From Cupriavidus sp. IDO (GTDB taxonomy: Bacteria > Pseudomonadota > Gammaproteobacteria > Burkholderiales > Burkholderiaceae), in the NCBI RefSeq assembly GCF_000812465.1, contig NZ_JWMA01000145.1, positions 1 through 64,000 of the forward strand: a stretch of 64,000 nucleotides of DNA, written 5' to 3'. Under the pieces are notes generated by a model that was not told the DNA's origin, searched no databases, and was given only the letters and a program-made list of their open reading frames with translations. Of the stretch, positions 43,357 through 52,637 are shown in pieces (position 1 is the first letter of the stretch; each line of letters opens with the position of its first letter). Both the position numbers and the translations under genes were made by a program.

Positions 43357-45155
43357 ATGGCGGAATCGACCCGGGTCCTCTATCACAGCATCGTCGACAA
43401 GGACGGCGATCAATATGTCTCAGCGACGCTGACGGCGACGGAAGATCAGCGCAAGAAAATCATCCTTGTCAAGCCTTACGTGATCCCGGTCCTCTTCCTG
43501 CCGGGGATCATGGGAACCAATCTCAGGAAGAAGGAGGGCAAGGACATTGCCTGGCGTCCGCCCAATACGGATCTGCGGGGCGCGGCCGATGCCATTGCTC
43601 AGCTCTTCAGTTACTTGTTCAAGAACGCGAAGGATCGAGCCAATGACCTGGCTACGGCTACGGTAGAGATCGATCCCAGTGGGCCGATCGATGATGGCCA
43701 GGGCGCACTGCCGAAGAACGTATTGGTCGCTCGCGGTTGGGGAGCATTGATGCGCTCGTCCTACCATCCGTTCATGGGTGAACTGCAACATCACCTGAAT
43801 TCGCTGGCCGAATACGATTTCGAACGCTGCGAAGCCGACCTGAAGAACTGGGCTGCCGAGCATGGGCAGTCTCCGCCGACCGACTGGGGCGCGGGCGGCG
43901 GTGAGGCACTGAGGCGGAGGAGATCCTGCACGCAGCCAACTACCAGTTCGATGTCTGGGCCGGTGGCTACAACTGGCTGCAGAGCAATCGTGACTCCGGT
44001 GCAGCCATTCAGGATCTGATCGAGAACACGATCCTGCCGTACTACAACGAGGGCAAGACGGTCATGGTCAAGGACACGCCCGACGGCGAAGGCAGCAATC
44101 AATGCAGCATCCAGCGCCACAAGCCGGGCCGCCCGCTGGCCGAGAGGGTAATCGTGGTGACCCACTCGATGGGCGGCCTGGTGAGCCGTGCATTAACTGA
44201 GATTCACCATTGCGACAAGGTGCTGGGCGTCTCGCACGGTGTGCAGCCGGCCACGGGTGCACCGGCCACGTACAAGCGCATGCGTGCGGGATTCGAGGGG
44301 GTGGAGCAAGTGATTCTGGGGCGGAATGCGGCGGAGGTGGTTGGCATTCTGTCGCAGGCGCCGGGTGGGTTGGAGTTGTTGCCCACGGCCGATTACAACG
44401 ACGGCAAGCCTTGGCTCAAGGTGCGGGAGCGCAAGGGTGGCAAGGAGACGCTGGCGTTGCCGAAGAATGGCGATCCTTATAGCGAGATCTATCTGTCGTC
44501 GGCTTGGTATGGGCTGGTGCCAGATCGCAATCTGGGGTTGATCAGTCCTGGGGGATTAGATCCGTGTTCGTATTCGAAGACTGATTCGCAGCCCAGAAAG
44601 AAATCCAAGCGTTCTCCGCGCGAGAGTCTGATGGACGCTATTGAAACGGTTCAAGATTTTCACGAGTCGATCGAGAAGCGATACAAGGCCCCTACTTACG
44701 CTCACTATGGAGCGCAAGGAAAGCGCGATACAGAAAAGGACATCGGTGGTTTATTTGGGACGGGGCTGATGGCGGAAAAAGATCGGTTCAGTTGGGGAGA
44801 GGTTGCGTGGGAGGGGACGGGCGTTCACACACTGGATCCTGACAAGATCACTATCACCGGCGACGATGGCAACGGCACTCTGAGAACCCCGGAGGGGTTC
44901 AGCCTAGCGCTCAGCCAACCCGACTGCCCTGGGGACGGCACAGTGCCGGTGCAATCCGGGGCCGCGCCTGGCAATTCCGGCATCGAGCTGAGCTTTGCGC
45001 ACGGGCACGACGGAGCGGGAAAGGAGGACAAACATTTCTGCTATGACCATCAGGGTAGTTACGGGGACATGCACAAGCGCACGCTCTACGCCACGATGTA
45101 CGCGATCGTGAAGATTGCTCAACGAGCCCAATGGCACAAGAGGGAGTCAACATGA
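43357..45155 (+). pseudogene. Tle4-like T6SS lipase effector, frameshifted
   Basis: Two frames together encode an about 599-residue alpha/beta-hydrolase of the Tle4 type, a T6SS-delivered phospholipase. Frame 1 covers residues about 1-185 and has the nucleophile-preceding strand PVLFLPGIMGTNLRKKEGK. A one-base deletion near 43912 (CTGAGGCGGAG where CTGANGGCGGAG is expected) moves to frame 2, which has no upstream start. That frame carries the Ser elbow VVTHSMGGLVSRAL and runs to 45155. The length of 1799 bases is one short of a multiple of three. A sequencing error is possible. The stop overlaps the immunity gene by four bases (ATGA). Confidence 0.8.
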
Positions 45156-46051
45156 AAGAAGGATGGAAAACTCGCGCCATTGGCCGGCATCTGGTAGACC
45201 TGCCGAGCGACGCGAAAACTATCGAGAGCTATTCGTATAACGAAGACGTTATTGAGCCGCTGCAGTCAATTAACACGAAATCAGATTTCGACCAACTGGT
45301 ATCCCTGCGGGAACAGGCACTGCGCGCTGCTAGACACGCCAGACATGGCAGCATGTTCATTGAGCGCGTATTGCATGCCAACGGTTCTGTGACGCTAATC
45401 TCGTGGAAGCGACCGAAGTCGGAGATATTCTATTACTTCGATACCTACTTCCAGGCAGGGTCGAGAACGTTGAAGTATTCAGGGGACGTCTCACCGAGCC
45501 GCAAGGCCTCCGCTCTAGCCGTTTGCGAAGAAATGTCCGGTGAATGGCGTGAGATTCCGCCCGGAGAAATGCCGATTGGCATTGGCTACGTGGTTGCCGA
45601 CGCAATTTTGGCAGATAGGGATCTAAACCTCGAAAGCTGGCGCATGATAATTCTGTTGCCCGACAAGCCAGACGTGTCATTCAAGATCACCGCCTATACA
45701 CAGCGCACCGTCGAGCCCGGGCTACGCAAGCGGGCAGGCGGTCTTCTGGCCGGATTGCTGGACACAGTGGCCGGTTTCACTCAACTTCGTAACCGAGAGC
45801 GCTCAGTCGGCTCGATCCAGGCCGACGAGATTCTTGTCGCAGGTACGCAGTACGGCAAGCGGACCTATGGCTTCAAGTGGGAGGCACCGGGCATGGCCGA
45901 CTCACTTGCGGAGCCCAATCTGAATGTCTCGTTGCAGTTTGGCGAAAGCGCTTATCTCACCAACAAGGAATCGTTTGCCAGTGACGACGAAGCGTTGGAG
46001 TTGTGGGATGCCGTCGTGGGCTCCCTGCGTCTGCGTCCGGGGGCCGTATGA
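45152..46051 (+). CDS. Tli4-like T6SS immunity protein
   Basis: This 299-residue protein matches the Tli4 family, which neutralises Tle4 lipases in the periplasm of the producer. It begins MKEGWKTRAIGRHLVDLPSD, a start shared by the family. No strong signal peptide is seen in this reading, so localisation is uncertain. AGGGAG lies six bases before the ATG. It overlaps the lipase stop by four bases. The C-terminal part (ESFASDDEALELWDAVVGSLRLRPG) is the Tli4 C-domain. It appears intact although its cognate effector is frameshifted. Confidence 0.82.
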   Translation: MKEGWKTRAIGRHLVDLPSDAKTIESYSYNEDVIEPLQSINTKSDFDQLVSLREQALRAARHARHGSMFIERVLHANGSVTLISWKRPKSEIFYYFDTYFQAGSRTLKYSGDVSPSRKASALAVCEEMSGEWREIPPGEMPIGIGYVVADAILADRDLNLESWRMIILLPDKPDVSFKITAYTQRTVEPGLRKRAGGLLAGLLDTVAGFTQLRNRERSVGSIQADEILVAGTQYGKRTYGFKWEAPGMADSLAEPNLNVSLQFGESAYLTNKESFASDDEALELWDAVVGSLRLRPGAV

Positions 46052-46299
46052 GTCTGCGTCAGCCGTTCCGCCGACATGCGCTCCTGATGCTGGCAGCCGC
46101 GACTGCGTCTATATTGAATCCCAGCATTTCGTTCTCGAGGCGCCGCGCCATTTCGGTGAATGAGGCCATGCGCTACTTGCGCGAGGAGGTCTTCCCCTCC
46201 GGTCATCAAATGCGCAATGAGATAGGTGATCGTGCTGCCATCGCGCCAGCGAGGCATGCATTTGAGCCGCCCTTTTCATCGCGAGGAATTCCTGACTGA
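46048..46299 (+). CDS. Hypothetical protein with a signal-like N-terminus, downstream of Tli4
   Basis: This 83-residue frame starts MSLRQPFRRHALLMLAAATA, a signal-peptide-like segment, and overlaps the Tli4 stop by four bases (ATGA). The remainder (NEAMRYLREEVFPSGHQMRN) does not match a known family. It may be the 5' part of a third gene in the lipase-immunity cluster, truncated before the second Tli4 start at 46360. Confidence 0.45.
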   Translation: MSLRQPFRRHALLMLAAATASILNPSISFSRRRAISVNEAMRYLREEVFPSGHQMRNEIGDRAAIAPARHAFEPPFSSRGIPD

Positions 46300-46354
46300 T
46301 AGGTGTCATTGTCGTTGAGTGACTGCCAGGCAGGCACAATGGCAAAAGAGGGAG

Positions 46355-47752
46355 TCAGCATGAAGGAAGGATGGAAGACCCATATCGTCGGTCGGCATCT
46401 TGTAAATATCCCTGGCGGCACAGATTCTCCGGCCGCCGCAACCCCAGATGCTCACGCAGCGTCGTCCCTTCATACCGCTCGCGGAACAGCCCGCGCCGCC
46501 GCAACTCTGGCAACACCAGTTCGATGAAATCATCGAGCCCGCCTGGCAGCCACGGGGGCATGATATTGAAGCCATCCGCCGCTTCGCCTTCGAACCACGC
46601 CTGCAACTGGTCGGCAATGCTCTGCGGTGTGCCATGGATCGACCAGTGGCCGCGCGCGGTGGCCACGCGCAGGTAGAGCTGGCGGATGGTCAGCCCTTCG
46701 CGCCGCGCCAGTCCGGTGACCAGGTGGAAGCGGCTCTTGGCGCCGTTGGGCTCGGCCAGCCCGTCAGGCAGCGGGCCATCGAGTGGGTAGCCGCCGAGGT
46801 CAACGCCGCCCAGGTGCTGCGATAGCAGCGCCAGTCCTACCGTCGGATGGATCAGGCTTTGCAGTGCTTCGAATTTCTCCTGCGCCTCGGCCTCGCTGCG
46901 GCCGACCACCGGGAATACGCCCGGCAGGATTTTCAGCTGGTCGGGCGTGCGCCCGTAGCGTGGCAGGCGTCCCTTCAGGCTTTTGTAGAAAGCCTGCGCG
47001 TCGGCCAGCGATTGCTGGGCCGTGAAAATGACTTCAGCGGTGCGCGCGGCCAGGTCCTGGCCGGCCTCGGACGATCCGGCCTGCACGATGACCGGATGGC
47101 CTTGCGGCGGGCGCGAGACGTTGAGCGGGCCGCGCACCTGGAAGTGCCTGCCGCGATGGTCCAGCGTGTGCAGCTTGTCCGCGTCGAAGTGCACGCCGCT
47201 GGCCTTGTCATAGAGCAAGGCGTCGTCTTCCCATGTGTCCCACAGCCCGGTCACCACGTCGACAAACTCCTCCGCGCGCGCATAGCGGTCGGCGTGCTCG
47301 GGATGGCGATCCAGGCTGAAGTTGCGGGCCTCGGCGTCGGACCACGAGGTGACCACGTTCCAGCCGGCGCGGCCCGCGCTCAGGTGGTCGAGCGAAGCGA
47401 ACTTGCGCGCCACGTGAAAGGGCTCGTTGTACGTGGTCGATGCGGTCGCCACCAGCCCGATCCGCTGCGTGACTGCCGCAAGCGCGGACAGCAGCGTCAG
47501 CGGTTCGAACGTGGCGGCACGCGCGGTGCGGGGCAGCGTGGCATCGTCCATGCCGCGGATGGCCACGCCATCGGCGAGGAACAGGGCATCGAAGCCCGCG
47601 GCTTCGGCGCGCTGCGCAAGCGCGATGTAGTGCGCGAGGTTGCGGCCGGCATCGGCCTGCGCGTCAGGGTGGCGCCAGCCGGCGACGTGGTGGCCGGTGG
47701 CCTGGACAAAGGCGCCGAGGTGCAGCTTGCGTGGCGAAGAGTGCTTTGACAT
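46355..47752 (-). CDS. LLM-class flavin monooxygenase (NtaA/SnaA/DszA family)
   Basis: This 465-residue protein is an FMN-dependent, luciferase-like monooxygenase, typical of sulfonate, nitrilotriacetate and dibenzothiophene metabolism. Signature segments are GAFVQATGHHVAGWRHPDAQ near residue 13, FLADGVAIRG, SAGRAGWNVVTSWSDAEARNF near residue 130, and HPVIVQAGSSEAGQDLAAR. The last about 22 residues (LCRQGYLQDADRRYG onward) are antisense to the Tli4 remnant, so the native C-terminus and stop were lost in a deletion. It is the last gene of the sulfonate-type ABC operon. The protein may still fold, because the lost tail is distal. Confidence 0.87.
   Translation of the reverse strand: MSKHSSPRKLHLGAFVQATGHHVAGWRHPDAQADAGRNLAHYIALAQRAEAAGFDALFLADGVAIRGMDDATLPRTARAATFEPLTLLSALAAVTQRIGLVATASTTYNEPFHVARKFASLDHLSAGRAGWNVVTSWSDAEARNFSLDRHPEHADRYARAEEFVDVVTGLWDTWEDDALLYDKASGVHFDADKLHTLDHRGRHFQVRGPLNVSRPPQGHPVIVQAGSSEAGQDLAARTAEVIFTAQQSLADAQAFYKSLKGRLPRYGRTPDQLKILPGVFPVVGRSEAEAQEKFEALQSLIHPTVGLALLSQHLGGVDLGGYPLDGPLPDGLAEPNGAKSRFHLVTGLARREGLTIRQLYLRVATARGHWSIHGTPQSIADQLQAWFEGEAADGFNIMPPWLPGGLDDFIELVLPELRRRGLFRERYEGTTLREHLGLRRPENLCRQGYLQDADRRYGSSILPSC
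46360..46413 (+). pseudogene. First codons of a second Tli4 copy, truncated
   Basis: MKEGWKTHIVGRHLVNIP is 14 of 18 identical or similar to the start of the intact Tli4 at 45152. The preceding bases (AATGGCAAAAGAGGGAGTCA) also match those before the intact gene. After about 46413 the sequence belongs to the convergent monooxygenase gene. This is what is left of a tandem duplicate after a deletion. Confidence 0.8.
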
Positions 47753-47775
47753 GGATTCACGCTCCCCGGACCGGG

Positions 47776-48735
47776 TCAGGCTGCTCGCGACGCAGCGGCG
47801 CCGGCCGGTTGGTTGGCTGGTTCGCCGTCAATCCGGCGCACGCCCGATTTGATGGCGACGCTGCGGCGGCCATCCACGCTCACCGGCACGTCACCGGCAA
47901 TGGTGACGCGGCGCACTACGCGCTTTGCGTCGCCGTAGTCGTTGATCGCGTAGTGCTGCGTGGCGCGGTTGTCCCAGATCGCAACGTCGCCCGCGCGCCA
48001 GCGCCAGCGCACGGTGTTCTCCGGCCGATGGACGTGGCCTTGCAGCACGGAGACCAGATGCGCCGAATCCACCGATGAATAGCCCAGCAGCTTCTTGACG
48101 AAGTGGCCCTGCACCAGCGTGCGTTCGCCGGTCTCCGGATGCACGCGCACGACCGGATGCTCGGTCTCGTACAGCGCGGAGGTGAAGACTTCGCGGTAGC
48201 GCTTGAGCGCATCGCTGCTGGCGTTCACCCGCGTCGCCGCGTAGTCGTAGTCGTTGGTATGCAGCGCCCACAGCTTGTCCGCCAGTTCGCGCAGCGCTTC
48301 GGGAAGGTCCTGGTAGGCCGCCGCGGTATTGGCCCACACCGTGTCGCCGCCGGCAGCGGGGATGGTCACGGCGCGCAGCACCGACACCTGCGGATAGGCC
48401 AGGTCGAAGGTCACGTCGGTATGCCAGGAGTTGGCGCGGCCGCCGTGCTCCGAATCAAGTTCGAGCAGGAATTGCGTGCCGTCGCGCGAGGGCACGGTCG
48501 GATGCGGTACGGGATCGCCGAACAGCCTGGCGAAGCTCTCCTGCGCCGTATCGTCCAGATGCACCTGGTCGCGGAAGAACAACACCTTGTGCCTGAGCAG
48601 GGCGGCGCGGATGGCCGCGAAGGTGGCAGCGGGCAAATCGCCGTGCAATACCACACCGCGGATTTCGGCGCCGATGCGGCCGGCGACCGGATGGATATCG
48701 AGCTGGATCTGCTGGGCTTGTTGCGCTTGGGTCAT
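47776..48735 (-). CDS. TauD/TfdA-family 2-oxoglutarate dioxygenase (AtsK-like)
   Basis: This 319-residue Fe(II)/2-oxoglutarate enzyme has the metal-binding facial triad His105-x-Asp107 (NSWHTDVTF) and His261 ([11 protein letters not shown]), with Arg275/276 to bind 2-oxoglutarate. The motif [11 protein letters not shown] and the strand [16 protein letters not shown] are shared with the alkylsulfatase AtsK and its relatives, so sulfate esters or sulfonates are likely substrates. It lies 24 bases from the LLM gene in the same operon. The starting [10 protein letters not shown] is non-conserved. Confidence 0.9.
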   Translation of the reverse strand: MTQAQQAQQIQLDIHPVAGRIGAEIRGVVLHGDLPAATFAAIRAALLRHKVLFFRDQVHLDDTAQESFARLFGDPVPHPTVPSRDGTQFLLELDSEHGGRANSWHTDVTFDLAYPQVSVLRAVTIPAAGGDTVWANTAAAYQDLPEALRELADKLWALHTNDYDYAATRVNASSDALKRYREVFTSALYETEHPVVRVHPETGERTLVQGHFVKKLLGYSSVDSAHLVSVLQGHVHRPENTVRWRWRAGDVAIWDNRATQHYAINDYGDAKRVVRRVTIAGDVPVSVDGRRSVAIKSGVRRIDGEPANQPAGAAASRAA

Positions 48736-48771
48736 GAGAGGGCTCCGGTAAGGAATGGCAGGCGATGGAAG

Positions 48772-49605
48772 TCAGACAGCAAACTGGAAGGTGGGTGGCA
48801 GGCGGTCAATAACGGGCTCGGGCCGCACCGGCGGCTCGGCCAGTTCGGCGAGGCGGCCGGTGAATTCCTTCAGCACGTCGTCGCGTACCTGCGCGAAGGG
48901 CAGGGCGGCGCGGTCGCGCGGATGCGGCAGGCCGACCGGCACGATGCGGCGGATGCGGCCCGGGCGTGGCTCCATCACCACCACGCGGTCGCCGAGGTAA
49001 ACTGCTTCCTCGACATCGTGGGTGACGATGATCATGGTGATGCCTTCGGCCTGCCAGATTCGGTGCAATTCCTGCTGCAGGTAGGCGCGGGTCAGCGCGT
49101 CGAGCGCGCCGAACGGCTCGTCGAGCAGCAGGATCTCGGGCCGCGTCACCAGCGCGCGGGCAATCGCCACGCGCTGCGACATGCCGCCGGACAGCTGGTG
49201 CGGATAGGCCTGCTCAAAGCCACTCAGGCCCACCAGTGCGATGTGCTCCTGCACATTGCGCTGCTTATCGGCATCGCTGCCCGGCGTGTTGAGCAACGCC
49301 AGGCGAATGTTCTGCTCGACCGTCAGCCACGGGAACAACCGGTGCTCCTGGAACACGATGCCGCGCTGCAGGCTGGTGCCCACCACGCGCCGGCCGTCGA
49401 GCACGATCTCGCCGCGGTAGTCCGCTTCCAGTCCCACCACCAGCCGCAGCAGCGTGGACTTGCCGCATCCGCTGGCGCCGACGATGCTGACGAACTCGCC
49501 CGGTGCGATGGACAGCGTGATGTCCTCCAGCACGGGCAGGGCCTGGCCCTTGACTTCATACTGCTTGTGCAGGTGCGCGATGCTGAGCGTGCCGGCATGG
49601 GGCAT
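48772..49605 (-). CDS. ABC importer ATP-binding protein (SsuB type)
   Basis: This 277-residue ATPase has Walker [11 protein letters not shown]-loop [12 protein letters not shown], signature [15 protein letters not shown], Walker [13 protein letters not shown] and H-loop VTHDVEEA. The EHRLFPW Q-loop is typical of SsuB. It serves two permease genes upstream (49632 and 50444), giving a possible heterodimeric channel. The start at 49605 gives [17 protein letters not shown]. Confidence 0.92.
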   Translation of the reverse strand: MPHAGTLSIAHLHKQYEVKGQALPVLEDITLSIAPGEFVSIVGASGCGKSTLLRLVVGLEADYRGEIVLDGRRVVGTSLQRGIVFQEHRLFPWLTVEQNIRLALLNTPGSDADKQRNVQEHIALVGLSGFEQAYPHQLSGGMSQRVAIARALVTRPEILLLDEPFGALDALTRAYLQQELHRIWQAEGITMIIVTHDVEEAVYLGDRVVVMEPRPGRIRRIVPVGLPHPRDRAALPFAQVRDDVLKEFTGRLAELAEPPVRPEPVIDRLPPTFQFAV

Positions 49606-49631
49606 TGGATTCTCCGGTAAGGCTTGAAGGG

Positions 49632-50432
49632 TCAGCCAGCGGCCACGGAGCGTCCGCGCCAGGCCAGCAAACGTTGTTCGATGCGGCTGGCGATCCAGTT
49701 CAGCGTGAAGCCGACCAGGCCTACCACGATCACGCCGAAAATCACCAGATCCATCCAGAAGTTCTCGCGTCCGTCGATCATGGTGTTGCCGATGCCCTTG
49801 CCCGATACCAGCAGGTACTCGGCGCCGAGCGTTGCCAGCCAGGCGTAGATCAGCCCGAGGTGGATGCCGGCAAAGATCGACGGCGAGGCCGACGGCAGCA
49901 CCACGCGCCACAGCGTCTGCCTGCGCGTGAACTTCAGCACGCGGGCCACTTCCAGCAGGTCTGGCGGCACCGCGCGGATGCCTTCGAAGGTGTTGAGCAC
50001 CACCGGGAAGAATGCGGCCAGCGACAGGAACACGACCTTGGCCGCATCGCCCAATCCGAACCAAACCGAGATCAGCGGAATCCACGCGAACAGCGAAATC
50101 TGCTTGACGGTGTGGAAGGTCGGCCCGACCAGCCGCTCGAACAGCCGCGACAGGCCCAGCGCCGCACCGAACACCAGTCCGACAGTGGCGCCGAGTGCGA
50201 AGCCGGCCAGGTCCCGCCACAGGCTGGCGGCCAGCGAGACCGTGAGCGCGCCGCTGGCGACCTGCTGCACGGCCCGGTCCCAGACGCCGGACACCGGGAC
50301 CAGCAATGGGGATGTGGACCAGCCGAAGCGCACGGCAGCCCACCACACTGCGATCAGTGCCAGCGGCAGTAGCCAGCCGCGCAATGCGCGAGGCACCAGG
50401 GCGCGGCGGGGCGGAATGGCTTGCGTAGTCAT
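49632..50432 (-). CDS. ABC importer permease (SsuC type), second of two
   Basis: This 266-residue permease has the loop [39 protein letters not shown], which is the coupling helix of the family. About six membrane segments are predicted. It lies between another SsuC-type permease and the ATPase. The paralogous pair suggests a heteromeric channel rather than a simple duplicate. Confidence 0.9.
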   Translation of the reverse strand: MTTQAIPPRRALVPRALRGWLLPLALIAVWWAAVRFGWSTSPLLVPVSGVWDRAVQQVASGALTVSLAASLWRDLAGFALGATVGLVFGAALGLSRLFERLVGPTFHTVKQISLFAWIPLISVWFGLGDAAKVVFLSLAAFFPVVLNTFEGIRAVPPDLLEVARVLKFTRRQTLWRVVLPSASPSIFAGIHLGLIYAWLATLGAEYLLVSGKGIGNTMIDGRENFWMDLVIFGVIVVGLVGFTLNWIASRIEQRLLAWRGRSVAAG

Positions 50433-50443
50433 CTCGTCCCCCC

Positions 50444-51280
50444 TCAGAAGCCCGGCTTGCGCCAGCGCAGCACCGCGCGCTCGGCCAGCGCCAGCACCTT
50501 GTCAAGCGCAAAGCCCACTGCGCCCACCACCACCACGGCGGCAATCACCATATCGAGCTGGAACAGCTGGCGGCCGTAGACGATCATGTAACCGAGCCCC
50601 TCCGACGAGGCCAGCAGCTCCACCACGACCAGCGCCAGCCATGCATGCGTCAGCCCGTAGCGGATGCCGTTCCAGATCGGCGCCGCTGCTGCCGGCAGCA
50701 CCACGCGCGACAGCACCTGCCAGCGCGTGAGCCGCAGCACGCGTGCCACCTCCAGGTAGCGCACCGGGACATTGCCGATGCCCTTGTAGGTATTCAGCGC
50801 GATCGGCACCAGCGCAGCCTTGGCGATCAGGATGATCTTGAGAGCTTCGTCGATGCCCACCAGCAGCATCAGCAGCGGCAGCCAGCCCAGCACCGGCACC
50901 TGGCTGAAGGCCTTGAAGGTCGGATAGACGTAGTCGCGGAATGTGGGTGAGAGGCCCATCGCTGCGCCCAGCGCGATTCCGCCGGCCAGGCCCACCGCAA
51001 AGCCGCCGGCCACGCGCAGCGCGCTGATGGTCAGGTTTGCCTGCAGTTCTCCGCTTTGCCAGAGGTCGGCCAGCGTCCGGGCCACGGCTTCCGGCGACGG
51101 CAGCACCTGGGGTGGAATCCACTCATGGCGCGACGCCACGTACCAGACCAGCAGCAGCGTCAGCGGAACCGGCCATGCCAGCAGCCATAACGTGGCCTCG
51201 CGCCAGCGCGGCGGCTTTCGTGCGAAGCCGGCGGAAAGCGGCGCGCCGGCAGGCAGGGCAATCGAATCGGCGGCGGACAT
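50444..51280 (-). CDS. ABC importer permease (SsuC type), first of two
   Basis: This 278-residue permease has the loop [39 protein letters not shown]. It is clearly homologous to the downstream permease but differs in sequence, so it is not a recent copy. The start at 51280 ([10 protein letters not shown]) follows GGAG; a TTG five codons upstream is an alternative. The gap to the binding protein stop is four bases. Confidence 0.9.
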   Translation of the reverse strand: MSAADSIALPAGAPLSAGFARKPPRWREATLWLLAWPVPLTLLLVWYVASRHEWIPPQVLPSPEAVARTLADLWQSGELQANLTISALRVAGGFAVGLAGGIALGAAMGLSPTFRDYVYPTFKAFSQVPVLGWLPLLMLLVGIDEALKIILIAKAALVPIALNTYKGIGNVPVRYLEVARVLRLTRWQVLSRVVLPAAAAPIWNGIRYGLTHAWLALVVVELLASSEGLGYMIVYGRQLFQLDMVIAAVVVVGAVGFALDKVLALAERAVLRWRKPGF

Positions 51281-51284
51281 GGCG

Positions 51285-52424
51285 TCAGGCTCCAAGAATC
51301 TTGCCGTTGGACTGGTACACCGGCCAGTAGCTCTGCAGGCTCAGGTCGTTGAGCGCGTTCTTCAGGAAGCGCTGGTCGATCCACTGGTCCACGTCGAAGC
51401 GCGCACGGCACAATTTGAAGCGGTAGGCCTGCTCGGCGGCGTCCTTGTAGCGGCTGATCAGGAAGGGGTCGAAGTTCGGGTTCAGGCGCACGCGCAATGG
51501 TTCGCCGTCGAAGTCTTCCTTCCAGTGCTCGTAGGGCGTGCCGGCGCGCGCCCAGGTGCGCAGCACCTCCTCGCGGTGACTTTCGTCGGAGGCCCAGCGC
51601 GCCGCTTCCACCGCGCTCCTGACCAGATGCTGCGTGGCCTCCGGGTAGCGGCCGGCGAATTCGTCCGAAACCAGCACGTGGCTTTGCCGCGTGTAGATCG
51701 GCGACTGGTTCTTGCTGGAGTAGAGAATGCGCACCGCGCCCTTGTCGCGCAGGCGCAGGATATCCATGGCACCGATGGCGGCGTCGATGTCGCGCGTGGT
51801 CAGTGCCGCCAGGTAGCCGGCCGTGTCCAGGTTGAGCAGCCGCAGGTCCTTGTCGGTCAGGCCATTGGCCTCCAGCAGGCGCAGCGCGGGCAGATGCATA
51901 TTGGTGCCCTTGAACAGCGATACGCGCTTGCCGCGCAGGTCGCCGATCGTCTTCAGCGGCGAATCGGGCGGCACGCCCACGTAGATATTGGCGCGTACGC
52001 CGGTGGCCAGCACCAGCCGCGTCTTCAGCCCCGCCGCGCGCGCGACGATGGAAGGCAGGTCGCCCTGCAATGCGAAGTCCAGTTGCCGGTTGCTCAGCGC
52101 TTCGTTGACGGCGGGGCCGGCGCCCTTGAAGAAGTACCACTCTACGCGCGTGCCGGACGGCTTGAACGATTCCTCCAGCCAGCCGCGTGCATGGGCGATG
52201 GAGAGCGAGCTGCCTGCAAACGTCGGTGGTGTGCCGGTAGCGGGTTGGGCCACGCCGATGCGGATGACGTCAGGCCGGGCCGAGGGACTGGCACTGAATG
52301 CGCTCAGCGGCCAAAGCGATGCAGCCGCGCCCAGCCCGGACCATGCCACGCACCTGAGCATCTCGCGGCGCGACAGGCGCAGTGGCGATGGCGAAAGACC
52401 TGCATGGGGGCGCTGCGTTGTCAT
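51285..52424 (-). CDS. ABC importer substrate-binding protein (SsuA type)
   Basis: This 379-residue periplasmic protein has a Tat-like signal (RLSRREMLRCVAWSGLGAAASL). The mature part includes ALQGDLPSIVARAAGLKTRLVLATG and RGKRVSLFKGTNMHLPALRLL, typical of SsuA-type binding proteins. The C-terminal extension (RFDVDQWIDQRFLKNAL) is longer than in SsuA of E. coli. It heads the operon that ends in the LLM monooxygenase, so the ligand is probably a sulfonate or sulfate ester. Confidence 0.88.
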   Translation of the reverse strand: MTTQRPHAGLSPSPLRLSRREMLRCVAWSGLGAAASLWPLSAFSASPSARPDVIRIGVAQPATGTPPTFAGSSLSIAHARGWLEESFKPSGTRVEWYFFKGAGPAVNEALSNRQLDFALQGDLPSIVARAAGLKTRLVLATGVRANIYVGVPPDSPLKTIGDLRGKRVSLFKGTNMHLPALRLLEANGLTDKDLRLLNLDTAGYLAALTTRDIDAAIGAMDILRLRDKGAVRILYSSKNQSPIYTRQSHVLVSDEFAGRYPEATQHLVRSAVEAARWASDESHREEVLRTWARAGTPYEHWKEDFDGEPLRVRLNPNFDPFLISRYKDAAEQAYRFKLCRARFDVDQWIDQRFLKNALNDLSLQSYWPVYQSNGKILGA

Positions 52425-52637
52425 CGTACGGACCTTGGTGGAATTGAGGACGGCTCCACGATAAGCGGCACGGCTGCGCGTACTGAACGAATGATTCCGG
52501 CATTGGTTATTGGCTGCGCGCATATGGCGCGGCCGCTTCCACGGCGCGGCAGCGGCGGCATATCGGCATGCGAACTTCTTCGTTCTCTTGCTGCCCGCGC
52601 TGTCCTACAGTCTGCGCACCCTGGCCGATCTATCCCC

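Noticed and set aside
50943-52637. A long upstream extension of the soxC frame, giving a 978-codon protein
   Set aside because: The extension is antisense to the binding protein and permease genes and lacks domain features; the Tat signal starts at 52638.
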